A DNA stretch of 64,000 nucleotides, from positions 1,488,001 to 1,552,000 of the forward strand of contig NC_014098.1 of the NCBI RefSeq assembly GCF_000092905.1. The letters are read 5' to 3'. The notes under the pieces were generated by a model that worked only from the letters and a program-made list of their open reading frames with translations, had not been told where the DNA came from and did no database searches. The stretch's first letter is position 1. Every line of letters begins with the position of its first letter. Positions 36,069-45,075 of this stretch are shown piece after piece. The DNA is from Kyrpidia tusciae DSM 2912 (GTDB lineage: Bacteria > Bacillota > Bacilli > Kyrpidiales > Kyrpidiaceae). Made by a program: the position numbers and the translations under genes.

Positions 36069-37255
36069 GGATCAAACGATTTACTGCCGAAGATATGGCG
36101 ACAGCCCTGGCCCGGGTTCGGGACGAGCTCGGGGGAGAGGCGGTGATTCTCAACACGAGGGAAGTGCCGGCCTCCCCCTGGGTTCCCTGGCGGCGGAGAA
36201 AGCGGATCGAAATCGTGGCCGCCGTGGAAGATGGGGGCGGGCAAGGAGCCAAGGGACCGCAGCCAACCGGGCCCCGGTCCGATCCCCGCCCTGAGGTGGA
36301 TTTTTTATCAGGCCCCGATCCCGGGGAGGTGGGAGCCGAGCTCACACGAGGCAATCAGTACCCGGATCCATTGACGGGCCCCACCGGACGGTCACGTGTT
36401 TCGGGCGATGCCCGGGAGCTGACCGATGCGGGGTGGCGAGAGCTCATCCGCAAGATCGCGGCCTCGGGGGAGTCCCCGGCAGCCCGGGCTCTCGTACACT
36501 TGGCCGAGGCCCTGGTGGCCGGCGGCATGGACGAGCGCCGGGCTCGGGCTCTGGCCGAGCAGGCGGTTCTCTCGATTCCCGATGACGGGTCTTGGGAAAT
36601 ATCCCATACGGTCGAGCAGCTGCGGGAGATTGTCCGCAGCCGACTTCAGCCCTGGGTCGGCTCACCCATGGCGGCAGAGTCCCGGGTGATTGCCTTGGCA
36701 GGGCCCACGGGGGTGGGGAAAACCACCACCATAGCGAAACTCGCGGCCATCGAGACTTTGGACGCCGGTCGCCGGGTGGCCTTGATCACAGCGGATACGT
36801 ACCGCATTGCCGCCGTCGACCAACTGCGAACCTACGCCCAGATCATCGGTATACCTTGCTTCGTCGTGTATACCCCCGAAGAAATGCGGCGTACGGTGGG
36901 GGAGTTGGCAGAATATGACCGCATCTTCGTGGATACGGCGGGGCGCAATTACACCCAGCGCGAACACGCTTTGTCGTTGCGCGAAATGCTTCAGGCCGCA
37001 AAGCCCGACGAGACCTACCTCGTCTTGAGCCTGTCTGGGAAAGGCCGGGATTTGTACCGGACGGTGGAGGCACTTCGGGAGGTGGCGATCGACAAATACT
37101 TGTTCACCAAGGCGGATGAAACGGAAAGCTTGGCCTCGGCGGTTGATCTCCTACTGGCGGAATCCCGACCCGTGGCGTACATCACGACCGGGCAAGGCGT
37201 TCCGGACGACATTATCGAAGCGGACGCCGCTTATCTGGCGCAGCGGCTCTTTTAG
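36065..37255 (+). CDS. flhF: Flagellar GTPase FlhF
   Basis: SRP-type GTPase that positions new flagella. 396 residues from GTG 36065. The N-terminal basic B-domain (KRFTAEDMATALARVRDELGGEAVILNTREV) is followed by a variable Pro/Gly-rich stretch (about 50-125), the N-domain and the G-domain with P-loop [18 protein letters not shown] (Lys219), DTYRIAAVDQLRTYA and DTAGRN. The partner flhG is next, 15 bases downstream. Confidence 0.95.
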   Translation: MRIKRFTAEDMATALARVRDELGGEAVILNTREVPASPWVPWRRRKRIEIVAAVEDGGGQGAKGPQPTGPRSDPRPEVDFLSGPDPGEVGAELTRGNQYPDPLTGPTGRSRVSGDARELTDAGWRELIRKIAASGESPAARALVHLAEALVAGGMDERRARALAEQAVLSIPDDGSWEISHTVEQLREIVRSRLQPWVGSPMAAESRVIALAGPTGVGKTTTIAKLAAIETLDAGRRVALITADTYRIAAVDQLRTYAQIIGIPCFVVYTPEEMRRTVGELAEYDRIFVDTAGRNYTQREHALSLREMLQAAKPDETYLVLSLSGKGRDLYRTVEALREVAIDKYLFTKADETESLASAVDLLLAESRPVAYITTGQGVPDDIIEADAAYLAQRLF

Positions 37256-37269
37256 GACGGGGGGAGACG

Positions 37270-38154
37270 ATGGATCAGGCATCCGAGTTGCGCAAAAGGA
37301 TGGCCCATCGGTCCGGGCCCCGGGGAGTCTCGTTGAAGACCGCGGCGGTGACCAGCGGGAAGGGAGGAGTGGGAAAGTCCAACGTGGCCGTCAATGTCGC
37401 CTTGGCTCTTCAACAGGAGCACAACAACACCCTCATCTTGGACACCGACGTCGGATTTGCCAACGTGAATGTTTTACTGGGAAGTGGTGCGGGCCGAACT
37501 TTGCTGGATTTGGCCCAGCCCGGGGTTTTGGCTTCGGATGTCGTCCAGACCGGCCCCTTAGGGATTTCCTGGATTTCAGGGGGTACGGCCTTGCCCGATT
37601 GGATCCAGCTTTCCAGGGATCAAGTCAAGGTGTGTTTCGATAAATTGATGGATTTGGAATCGACGCTCGACTGGGTCATCGTCGATACCGGCGCTGGACT
37701 GAGTGAGTCCAGCCTCCACCTGTTGGAAAGTGTGGATCAGATTCTGCTTGTGACAACCCCGGAACCCACAGCCCTTGCGGACGCCTACGCCATGATCAAA
37801 GTGTTGGTTCGGCGGTCCCCAAGCGCCCGTATTCGGATCGTGGTCAACCGATGCCGGACGTTTTCGGAGGGGATACAGACGTTTCAACGATTGGTCGAGG
37901 TTTCGAAAACCTTTCTTTCCTTCGAGCCGGGTGTGATGGGGTATATTCTCGAGGATCCCGCGGTGGGACGGGCTGTTTTTCGACAAACGCCCTTTCTTCT
38001 CAGTGCTCCCGATAGCCGGGCTGCCCAGTGTGTACGACAAATCGCCCGCCGCCTGATGGGCGGTGAGGAGGTCGCTCCGGCGGAGAGCCCCCCGAGTCGG
38101 CGCGGCTGGCGCGAGTTTATCTGGAAACTGCAGCATGCCCTCGGGCGCGGATAA
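37270..38154 (+). CDS. flhG: Flagellar number regulator FlhG (YlxH), MinD-like ATPase
   Basis: MinD/ParA-type ATPase that works with FlhF. 294 residues. The first 20 residues (MDQASELRKRMAHRSG) resemble the FlhF-activating helix with Gln and basic residues. Deviant Walker A TSGKGGVGKSN (Lys31, Lys36), DTDVGFANVNVLLG and VIVDTGAGLSESSL follow. A membrane-targeting helix is plausible at the very C-terminus (REFIWKLQHALGRG). The cheB start lies inside its last 20 bases. Confidence 0.93.
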   Translation: MDQASELRKRMAHRSGPRGVSLKTAAVTSGKGGVGKSNVAVNVALALQQEHNNTLILDTDVGFANVNVLLGSGAGRTLLDLAQPGVLASDVVQTGPLGISWISGGTALPDWIQLSRDQVKVCFDKLMDLESTLDWVIVDTGAGLSESSLHLLESVDQILLVTTPEPTALADAYAMIKVLVRRSPSARIRIVVNRCRTFSEGIQTFQRLVEVSKTFLSFEPGVMGYILEDPAVGRAVFRQTPFLLSAPDSRAAQCVRQIARRLMGGEEVAPAESPPSRRGWREFIWKLQHALGRG

Positions 38155-38740
38155 AAGGTGGGGCGCGGCGGAGCTCGTCGTGATGGGGGCATCTACGGGG
38201 GGACCCACCGCCCTTGCGTTCATCTTGTCAGGACTTCCGAAAACCTTTCCGCTGCCCATTGCTGTGGTGCAACATATGCCCGAGGCCTTCACCCGGATTT
38301 TTGCCGCCAGGCTCAACCAAGAGTCGTCACTTCAGGTGTTTGAGGCCGCTCAGGGAGATCGACTGAAGCCGGGAACCGTGGCCGTTGCCCCTGGGGGTCG
38401 ACAGATGAGAGTCCATCGGGATCCTGAAGGTTGGTTTGTACAACTTGGGGAAGAGACACCGTGGCACAACCATGTCCCTTCCGTGGATGTGCTGTTTGAC
38501 TCGGCGGCCAGAGCGGCTCATCGACCGGTGATCGCCGTCCTCTTGACGGGCATGGGGAAGGACGGGGCCGAGGGGATGGAGGACATTCATCGCCGGGGGG
38601 GAATCACCATCGCCCAGTCTAAGGAGAGTTCTGTGGTGTTCGGAATGCCCCGGGCCGCCATCGAACGCGGATGTGTGGATTACGTTGCAGATCTAGAGGA
38701 AATCCCCGCCCTCCTGATGAAGTTGTCCATGAACAGGTAG
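38135..38740 (+). CDS. cheB: Chemotaxis protein-glutamate methylesterase CheB, catalytic domain only
   Basis: Removes methyl groups from (or deamidates) chemoreceptors. 201 residues from ATG 38135, overlapping flhG by 20 bases. The catalytic triad is complete: Ser20 in VMGASTGGPTAL, His47 in VVQHMPEAFT, Asp143 in LLTGMGKDGAEGM, with spacing matching the E. coli enzyme. The N-terminal receiver domain and linker of ordinary CheB (about 350 residues) are missing; the upstream sequence in this frame overlaps flhG and has no receiver motifs. Activity may therefore not be controlled by CheA phosphorylation. Confidence 0.92.
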   Translation: MPSGADKRWGAAELVVMGASTGGPTALAFILSGLPKTFPLPIAVVQHMPEAFTRIFAARLNQESSLQVFEAAQGDRLKPGTVAVAPGGRQMRVHRDPEGWFVQLGEETPWHNHVPSVDVLFDSAARAAHRPVIAVLLTGMGKDGAEGMEDIHRRGGITIAQSKESSVVFGMPRAAIERGCVDYVADLEEIPALLMKLSMNR

Positions 38741-38751
38741 GGGGTGGTACG

Positions 38752-40854
38752 GTGGAGAACAGTGAATACCTCGTCATGTTTATTGAAGAAACGAAGGAGC
38801 ATCTGCAGCAACTGAACGAACAACTGCTGGTTCTCGAGCGGGATGCCTCGGACCATGAGGCGATCCACGCCGTTTTTCGATCGGCGCACACCATTAAGGG
38901 GATGGCGGCGACCATGGGTTTTGAGCCCATGGTATGGGTCACGCACGACATGGAGAATGTCCTGGACGAGATCCGAAACGGTCGGGCGGCCATCACCCCG
39001 GACCACATGGATGTGCTGTTCAAAGCCGTCGACCTGTTGGAAGCTCAACTCGCGGCGGTGGAAGAAGGAGGGGACTTGGCCGAGATTCCCACCGAGGACG
39101 TGGTGCAAGGCCTTCAGCGGCTTTTGGATGAATCCCGGGGCGGGACCGGAGCTTCCGACGTCGGATCTGGCTCTGCCGGTAAGGGGTCTTCGGCGGGGCA
39201 GACGGGAGGTGGGCGGGAGATGGACGGGTCCCAAGGGTCGGCCCTCGTCCTGGACGCGTACCAAAAGTCTGTCGCCGAAGAGGCCCGGCGGGAAGGCTTA
39301 CAGGTGGTGAGCATCACCGTCCGGCTCGATGAAGGATGTGTCTTAAAGGCTGCCCGGGCCTACATGGTGGTGGACGCCTGTGAACAATTCGGGGAATTGA
39401 TCAAGGTGGATCCTCCGGTGGAGGAACTGGAACAGGGCAATCTGGATCTGGACATCCGCCTGCTTCTCATTCTGAAACAAGAAACCCCCGAAGCCGTGGA
39501 GAAAGCACTGCTCGGGATTTCGGAGATCCGGGAGGTGGTGGTCAAACCTTGGGCTGGAACCACCGAGAACGGATCATCGCCCGAACGTCTCGCCCCAGGC
39601 GGCCGGGGAGAAGGAAGCGGGTCGGGAAGTGAGTCGGATTCTCCCAAGGGCGTACGCACGACAGCTCGGGGGGATGCCCCTGAAGAAAGGGCCACGAATC
39701 ACCGGACGCTCAAATCGGTCCGGGTGGACATCGATCGGTTGGACACCCTCATGAACCTGTTCAGCGAATTGGTGATCGACCGAACCCGGATCGAAGAGTT
39801 GGCGAAGCAAACCGGACATCAGGACCTTCTGACAACAGTCGAGCACATGGCGAGAATCAGCGCCGACCTTCAAAACTTGGTGATGACGATTCGCATGGTG
39901 CCCGTGGACACGGTGTTCAATCGCTTCCCGCGCATGGTCAGGGACCTGGCCCGGGAGTTGGGGAAGAGTGTCGATTTTGTCGTCCGCGGCGGGGATACGG
40001 GCCTAGACCGTACGGTCATTGATGAGATTGGCGATCCCCTGGTGCACCTGCTGAGGAACGCCTTAGATCACGGAGTTGAGACGCCGGAGGAGCGCCGGAA
40101 ACTTGGCAAACCCGAGGCGGGGCGAGTGGAACTGGTGGCGTTTCATTCCGGAAACCACGTGTTTATCGAGGTGTCTGACGATGGCCGGGGCGTGGATCGC
40201 GAGAAGGTGATTCAAAAAGCTGTGCAGCGGGGGCTTGTTGACCGCAATGACGCGGCTTCGATGACGGACGGACAGGTTTTTGACCTTCTTTTCCAACCGG
40301 GATTCAGCACGAAAGACACGGTCAGCGACGTTTCCGGACGGGGCGTGGGTTTGGATGTTGTGAAAAGCAAGTTGGAGCAGGTCGGGGGAAAGGTCACGGT
40401 GGAATCCAGTCCGGGTCGAGGGACGAAATGGGTGATTCAATTACCTCTGACGCTCTCGATCATTCAAGCCATGTTGGTCAGCCTGGCCGGCGAAAAATAT
40501 GCCGTTCCCCTTCACTCCATCGTGGAGACGGCCGTCGTGAAGCGAGGGGACATCCGGGACCTTCACGGGCAGCAGGTGATCCCCTTTAGAGGGCGGGTCA
40601 TTCCACTGATCGATTTGGAACGGTTGTACGAGCTTCGACGCCAGGAAACCAAAGATGAAGAAAATGTCCTGATCGTGCGCCGGGGGGACAGGTTCGCTGG
40701 GTTTATCGTGGATGAGTTTCTCGGTCAACAGGAAATTGTGCTGAAGTCTCTCGGGCGGTATTTGCAACAAGTGTTTTCCATCGCCGGTGCCACGGTGCTC
40801 GGTGATGGGCAGGTGGCGCTAATCATCGACTGCAATGCTTTTCTTGCGGCGTGA
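38752..40854 (+). CDS. cheA: Chemotaxis histidine kinase CheA
   Basis: Receptor-coupled kinase that phosphorylates CheY. 700 residues from GTG 38752. Domains: HPt with phospho-His46 (FRSAHTIKGMAAT), a linker, a P2-like CheY-binding region (about 165-270), an acidic/Gly linker, dimerisation helices (SVRVDIDRLDTLMNLFSELVIDR), ATPase domain with HLLRNALDHGVETPEER, DDGRGVD, GRGVGLDVVKSKLEQVGG and the CheW-like P5 domain from about 570. cheW follows 15 bases downstream. Confidence 0.97.
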   Translation: MENSEYLVMFIEETKEHLQQLNEQLLVLERDASDHEAIHAVFRSAHTIKGMAATMGFEPMVWVTHDMENVLDEIRNGRAAITPDHMDVLFKAVDLLEAQLAAVEEGGDLAEIPTEDVVQGLQRLLDESRGGTGASDVGSGSAGKGSSAGQTGGGREMDGSQGSALVLDAYQKSVAEEARREGLQVVSITVRLDEGCVLKAARAYMVVDACEQFGELIKVDPPVEELEQGNLDLDIRLLLILKQETPEAVEKALLGISEIREVVVKPWAGTTENGSSPERLAPGGRGEGSGSGSESDSPKGVRTTARGDAPEERATNHRTLKSVRVDIDRLDTLMNLFSELVIDRTRIEELAKQTGHQDLLTTVEHMARISADLQNLVMTIRMVPVDTVFNRFPRMVRDLARELGKSVDFVVRGGDTGLDRTVIDEIGDPLVHLLRNALDHGVETPEERRKLGKPEAGRVELVAFHSGNHVFIEVSDDGRGVDREKVIQKAVQRGLVDRNDAASMTDGQVFDLLFQPGFSTKDTVSDVSGRGVGLDVVKSKLEQVGGKVTVESSPGRGTKWVIQLPLTLSIIQAMLVSLAGEKYAVPLHSIVETAVVKRGDIRDLHGQQVIPFRGRVIPLIDLERLYELRRQETKDEENVLIVRRGDRFAGFIVDEFLGQQEIVLKSLGRYLQQVFSIAGATVLGDGQVALIIDCNAFLAA

Positions 40855-40869
40855 GAGGGGGCATTCCGG

Positions 40870-41349
40870 ATGGAGCAGAAATCTCAAGAACCGGATCGAG
40901 AAGTCAAAGTGATCGTTTTTCAATTGGCGACAGAGGAATACGGGGTCGAGGTTTCTCAAGTTCTGTCTATTGAACGCATGCAAAAGATCACCCGGGTTCC
41001 CCGGACGCCCGCCTTCGTTAAAGGGGTCATCAATCTGCGCGGCGTGGTGACGCCCATTATCGACTTGCGGGCAAGGTTTGGCCTCCCCGAAGTGGAGTAC
41101 ACGGACGATACCCGGATCGTCGTGGTGGCTGTCGGGGAAATGGAGGTGGGCTTAGTGGTGGATGCGGCCAATGACGTCATCGACGTCCCCATGTCTCGGG
41201 TGGATCCCCCTCCGGCCGTGGTGGGTGGTGTCAAGGCGGAGTATCTTCGCGGAGTGGCAAAACTGGACGACCGACTGCTGGTCTTGCTCAATCTCGACCG
41301 GGTGCTGAGCGTCCAGGAAGTGGCCCAGCTCGGCGCGATGTCTTGGTGA
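40870..41349 (+). CDS. cheW: Chemotaxis coupling protein CheW
   Basis: Adaptor between chemoreceptors and CheA. 159 residues. The SH3-like double barrel shows VKVIVFQLATEEYGVEVSQVLSIERMQKITRVPRTPAFVKGVINLRGVVTPIIDLRARFGLP in pieces from 13 to 75, including the conserved NLRG and PIIDLR motifs. ATG 40870 follows GAGAGGGGG. Confidence 0.96.
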   Translation: MEQKSQEPDREVKVIVFQLATEEYGVEVSQVLSIERMQKITRVPRTPAFVKGVINLRGVVTPIIDLRARFGLPEVEYTDDTRIVVVAVGEMEVGLVVDAANDVIDVPMSRVDPPPAVVGGVKAEYLRGVAKLDDRLLVLLNLDRVLSVQEVAQLGAMSW

Positions 41350-41356
41350 GGCGCCG

Positions 41357-41962
41357 GTGCAACCGCTCGGCGATCGACACCTCGATGCCCTCCGGGAAGT
41401 GGGAAACATCGGGGCGGGCCACGCGGCCACGAGCTTGGCCCTTCTCCTGCAGCGACCGGTTCGGATCACGGTGCCCACGGTTCAGGTGCTGGATTTTGAT
41501 CACGTGGTGGACGCCGTGGGCGGCGCAGAGGACGTCGTAGTGGGCACCTATTTCCGCATCGGAGGAGATTATCCCGGCAACCTTTTTTTCATCATTCCAG
41601 CCTGTTCGGCCCGAGCCGTACTCCGGGCCATGTGGACGGAGGGCGACTTCGGTGACGACCTTCAAAGTGAGATGGCCTTATCCGCTCTGGGAGAAATCGG
41701 CAATATTCTGATATCCGCATATCTCATCTCGCTGAGTGATTTCACCCACGGCAAGGTGGAGACTTCTGTACCCGCCGTGGCCGTGGACATGGCCCAGGCG
41801 ATTTTAGAAGTCGGGATGCTCACCGCGGATGCCGACCAATGCCTGATCGTGCACACCGGCGCCCATATCGAAGAATTGGATGTCTGGTGCCATTTTCTCC
41901 TCGTGCCCGACCCCGACAGTGTGTTGCCTTTGCTGACGGCCTTGGGGGTGGGCGGAGAGTGA
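41357..41962 (+). CDS. cheC: CheY-P phosphatase CheC
   Basis: Dephosphorylates CheY-P and binds CheD in the Bacillus adaptation system. 201 residues from GTG 41357. Both pseudo-symmetric active-site helices retain Glu and Asn: LREVGNIGAGHAATSLA (Glu14, Asn17) and LGEIGNILISAYL (Glu113, Asn116). cheD overlaps its stop by 4 bases, matching their physical interaction. Confidence 0.95.
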   Translation: MQPLGDRHLDALREVGNIGAGHAATSLALLLQRPVRITVPTVQVLDFDHVVDAVGGAEDVVVGTYFRIGGDYPGNLFFIIPACSARAVLRAMWTEGDFGDDLQSEMALSALGEIGNILISAYLISLSDFTHGKVETSVPAVAVDMAQAILEVGMLTADADQCLIVHTGAHIEELDVWCHFLLVPDPDSVLPLLTALGVGGE

Positions 41963-42447
41963 TCGCCGGCCAAGTGGTCCATGTCGGCATGGCAGATTTA
42001 AAAGTGGTCCGTTGTCCGGATCGCCTGCGATCTGTGGGTCTCGGCTCCTGCGTGGGGGTTGCCCTGTGGGATCCGCAAACAAAAGTGGCGGGGCTGGTTC
42101 ACATTATGCTCCCTTCCGCCGAGGGGTTTACTGACCCCCCCAGGGCGAAGTTCGCCGATACGGGGGTGGACTGGCTGGTGGAAATGATGCAGCAAAACGG
42201 CGCCCGGGTCGAACGTTTACGGGCCAAAATGGCCGGAGGTGCCCAGATGTTCGCGTTTGCCGGGAAAAACGATTTGCTGAAGATTGGCCCCCGGAATGTC
42301 GACGCCTGTCGCAGGGCCCTGGCCAAGTGGGGGATTCCAATGGTTGGGGAGGATGTCGGCGGTTCCACCGGGAGGACCATCGAGTTGCACAGCGAAGACG
42401 GCCGTTTGTGGGTGCGCACGGTGCGGGGGGGACTGATCGTGCTATGA
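41959..42447 (+). CDS. cheD: Chemoreceptor glutamine deamidase CheD
   Basis: Deamidates receptor glutamines and stimulates CheC. 162 residues from GTG 41959, overlapping cheC. The catalytic pair is Cys31 in VGLGSCVGVALWD and His48 in AGLVHIMLP. Later KMAGGAQMF and NVDACRRALAKWGIPMVGEDVGGSTGRTI regions are typical. The following gene overlaps by 4 bases. Confidence 0.96.
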   Translation: MIAGQVVHVGMADLKVVRCPDRLRSVGLGSCVGVALWDPQTKVAGLVHIMLPSAEGFTDPPRAKFADTGVDWLVEMMQQNGARVERLRAKMAGGAQMFAFAGKNDLLKIGPRNVDACRRALAKWGIPMVGEDVGGSTGRTIELHSEDGRLWVRTVRGGLIVL

Positions 42448-42839
42448 AGCTGTGGACGGTCCCGGTTTTCGGAAGTGGAGCTTTTTTTCTGATCGCGGTG
42501 GCGGCTGGGCACGTGTGGACGACGGCTCTGTTGCGGACCGGGGTGTCTGCGGTGGTGTTGACCACTGTGGTCCTGGTGGCGGAGGGGGTGCGGAGGTGGG
42601 TGGTCGAGGCGGCTCCTTCGACCATCGACCTGCGGTCAGAGCCGGATGATGACGATCTCGCGCAGTTGGCCGTGGGTGGGCGGCCGCCCGAATCCGAAGG
42701 GGAGGAGATCACCAGGGCGGAGGCCGAGGGTGACTCGACGCTGGATGCCTCTCCGCTTCCCTCCCCGCGGCCGGACGCAGATGGGGCGAAGGCGGGGCAG
42801 TGGACAGATTTGGCAGCCTGGGTGCAACGTCGCCGGTAG
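42444..42839 (+). CDS. Small membrane protein of the che-sigD interval, unknown function
   Basis: A 131-residue protein from ATG 42444 that overlaps cheD by 4 bases. Two membrane helices are visible (about 7-23 and 31-47), followed by a cytoplasmic-type acidic, Pro/Ser-rich tail (SEPDDDDLAQLAVGG, EGEEITRAEAEGDS) ending in a basic QRRR. I do not recognise a family. The overlap with cheD and the 15-base gap to sigD make it part of the operon; a link to motility is inferred only from that. Confidence 0.75.
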   Translation: MKLWTVPVFGSGAFFLIAVAAGHVWTTALLRTGVSAVVLTTVVLVAEGVRRWVVEAAPSTIDLRSEPDDDDLAQLAVGGRPPESEGEEITRAEAEGDSTLDASPLPSPRPDADGAKAGQWTDLAAWVQRRR

Positions 42840-42854
42840 ACGGGGGGCGGGACG

Positions 42855-43583
42855 ATGGAGAAGCCTGGTGTACAGTCCGAGCCTTTGGACATCACCCTTT
42901 ATTTGCCTATGGTTGAAAATATAGCACGCCGGTTGAAATCCCGTTTCAAGCCCGCAGCCATGGAAGACTTGGTTTCCTTTGGGATGCTCGGGTTGTTGGA
43001 GGCAGCCCGGCGGTACGACCCCGGGCAGGAAACTCCTTTCGAGGTGTTTGCCCGTCTGCGGATACGCGGCGCGATGATCGACGGCGTCCGGGCTGAGGGC
43101 CCGGCGTCCAGGAGGCGCTGGGAACGGGTTAAGAAGGTTCAAGAGGCTTATGAGCGCTTGTTTTCCAAAGGAAAATCGGGCAGCGATGAGGAGATGTGTA
43201 AAGAACTGGGTGTGGACCGGGGGACGTTTATCGGGTGGCTGGAAGAGTTTGAGAGGTTCCATCCGATTTCTTTGGACCGCGTCATACACACCGAGGACGG
43301 GGAGTCTTTCCGCATTGCCGATGCGATTCCCGATCCGGAAGGTGTGGATCCGGCGCAGACGGTGTCCCGCCAGGCCGTCAGACAGATGTTGGCTGAAGCG
43401 ATCACGGCACTTCCTGAGAGGGAGAAGTATGTCCTGTCCCTACATTATATTGAAGGATTGTCGTTTCGAGAGGTCGCTGCCGTTCTCGGGGTTACGCCTG
43501 CCCGGGTCAGTCAACTCCACTCCAAAGCCCTTTTGCGGTTGAGAAGCCGGTTGGCGCGGCATCGGGCAGATTTGATGGAGTGA
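42855..43583 (+). CDS. sigD: Flagellar sigma factor SigD (FliA/WhiG family)
   Basis: Alternative sigma factor for late flagellar, chemotaxis and autolysin genes. 242 residues. Region 2 spans LYLPMVENIARRLKSRFKPAAMEDLVSFGMLGLLEAARRYDP and FEVFARLRIRGAMIDGVRA; region 3 follows, and region 4 with its helix-turn-helix is LPEREKYVLSLHYIEGLSFREVAAVLGVTPARVSQLHSKALLRLR in the last 60 residues. Position after cheD is as in Bacillus. Confidence 0.96.
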   Translation: MEKPGVQSEPLDITLYLPMVENIARRLKSRFKPAAMEDLVSFGMLGLLEAARRYDPGQETPFEVFARLRIRGAMIDGVRAEGPASRRRWERVKKVQEAYERLFSKGKSGSDEEMCKELGVDRGTFIGWLEEFERFHPISLDRVIHTEDGESFRIADAIPDPEGVDPAQTVSRQAVRQMLAEAITALPEREKYVLSLHYIEGLSFREVAAVLGVTPARVSQLHSKALLRLRSRLARHRADLME

Positions 43584-43597
43584 TGGGGGAGCGAAGG

Positions 43598-45031
43598 ATG
43601 GGACAGGAGCGGGAACCGGACATCGGAAGCGTGCTGGAGGTCGAAATTAGTTCAGATGGTCTGACCGCCCGGGCCCGGTGGAAACCTGGTACACCGCCGG
43701 AGGAACGGGCCAGGTGGACGAGCGCGGACGTGGAATCTTTTTTGCTGAAATCGGGTATTCATTTCGGGGTGGTTGAGGAGGGACTGGAGAGGCTTCTCGC
43801 TGTACGGGCGGATGACGGGGCAAGTTGGGTGGAGGTCGCCCGGGGGATTCCACCGGAACCTGGACAACCCGGTGGGATTGAGTGGCTGACACAAGATTCC
43901 AAGGCGGAGGGAGCGCAAGGGGAGCCCCGGGACCCCGGCAGCGGGGCGAATCGGGTGGATTTGCGCGATCGCGGCGGCATTCCATCGGTGTCCCCCGGAA
44001 CACCTCTTATCCGCCTGGTGCCTCCGATTCCTGGAAAAAACGGAACGAGCGTCCGAGGGGTGTCGATACCCGCCCCGACGCCCGGGGCGATCGCTGTGGT
44101 TCTGGGACCGGGTGCTCAGTGGAACGAGGATCATACAACAGTTTTGGCTCGGGTGGCGGGCCACCCCGTGTACAACCAGCGGCGCAGACGGATCGATGTT
44201 CAGCCGATGTACCGGGTTCAGGGGGATGTGGATTACGGAGTCGGCCATGTCTCTTTTGAAGGGAGCCTCCATATCGGCGGTTCTGTTCAACCCGGATTTC
44301 GGGTGAAGGCGAGCGGAGATGTGGTCATTGACGGGGCCGTGGACGGGGGCATCGTCGAAAGTGGCGGCGATGTGAAGGTGGGTGCCGGCATCTACGGGGG
44401 CACCCGAGGGTCTGTGCGGGCCGGGGGCTCCGTTCAGGCGAAGTTCATCCAACAAGGGCGGGTATCGGCGGAATTCGACGTCGTGGCCCAGCGCAGTATC
44501 CTTCACAGTGAGACCTCGGCAGGCCGGGATATCGAAGTCCTATCCCCGGCGGGCACCATTGCCGGTGGGACGTGTACAGCGGTGCATCGGATCCGGGCCG
44601 CAGTCCTGGGTTCTCCCATGGCCGTCCCCACCACTGTGGCCGTGGGGCTCCCGCAAACCGTTCGGGATCGTTGGCGAAATGTTCAGGAAGATCTGCGCCG
44701 GATGGACGGCCAGCGATCGAAATTGCGCCTGGCCATGCAGGTCCTGGAGAAACGGTTGCAGGTGCGCCAGGATCCGGAGACACTGGGGATGAAACAAAAG
44801 CTGCAGCGCGATTTGGCCGAGTTGGACGAACGAATTCAGGAGAGTCGACTCGAACTACAGATGATTGCCGAAGACATGCGGCAGTTTCAAGATGCTGCCG
44901 TCACTGCTCACAAGGTGTACCCCGGCGTGAAAATCATCATCGGCAACGCCGTGTATGCGGTGATCCAGGAGATGGACCGGGTGCGATTTACTCTGGACGG
45001 GGGTGAAATTCGGGTATCTCCGCAGGGATGA
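43598..45031 (+). CDS. FapA/DUF342 family protein
   Basis: 477-residue cytoplasmic protein. The frame overlaps the sigD stop from ATG 43580, but ATG 43598 sits behind GGGGGAG. Central DUF342 features: PPIPGKNGTSVRGV, then a right-handed beta-helix with repeated short strands (GDVDYGVGHVSFEGSLHIGGSVQPGFRVKASGDVVIDGAVDGG), and a C-terminal coiled coil (VQEDLRRMDGQRSKLRLAMQVLEKRLQ to ELQMIAEDMRQF). DUF342 proteins are polymerising, membrane-associated proteins of unclear role (FapA in Vibrio affects flagella-related sugar signalling). Location after sigD suggests motility or surface behaviour. Confidence 0.85.
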   Translation: MGQEREPDIGSVLEVEISSDGLTARARWKPGTPPEERARWTSADVESFLLKSGIHFGVVEEGLERLLAVRADDGASWVEVARGIPPEPGQPGGIEWLTQDSKAEGAQGEPRDPGSGANRVDLRDRGGIPSVSPGTPLIRLVPPIPGKNGTSVRGVSIPAPTPGAIAVVLGPGAQWNEDHTTVLARVAGHPVYNQRRRRIDVQPMYRVQGDVDYGVGHVSFEGSLHIGGSVQPGFRVKASGDVVIDGAVDGGIVESGGDVKVGAGIYGGTRGSVRAGGSVQAKFIQQGRVSAEFDVVAQRSILHSETSAGRDIEVLSPAGTIAGGTCTAVHRIRAAVLGSPMAVPTTVAVGLPQTVRDRWRNVQEDLRRMDGQRSKLRLAMQVLEKRLQVRQDPETLGMKQKLQRDLAELDERIQESRLELQMIAEDMRQFQDAAVTAHKVYPGVKIIIGNAVYAVIQEMDRVRFTLDGGEIRVSPQG

Positions 45032-45075
45032 ACTCCGGCGGGCTCAGCCTTGTCGATGGCGGAGGAGGGGTGGGT

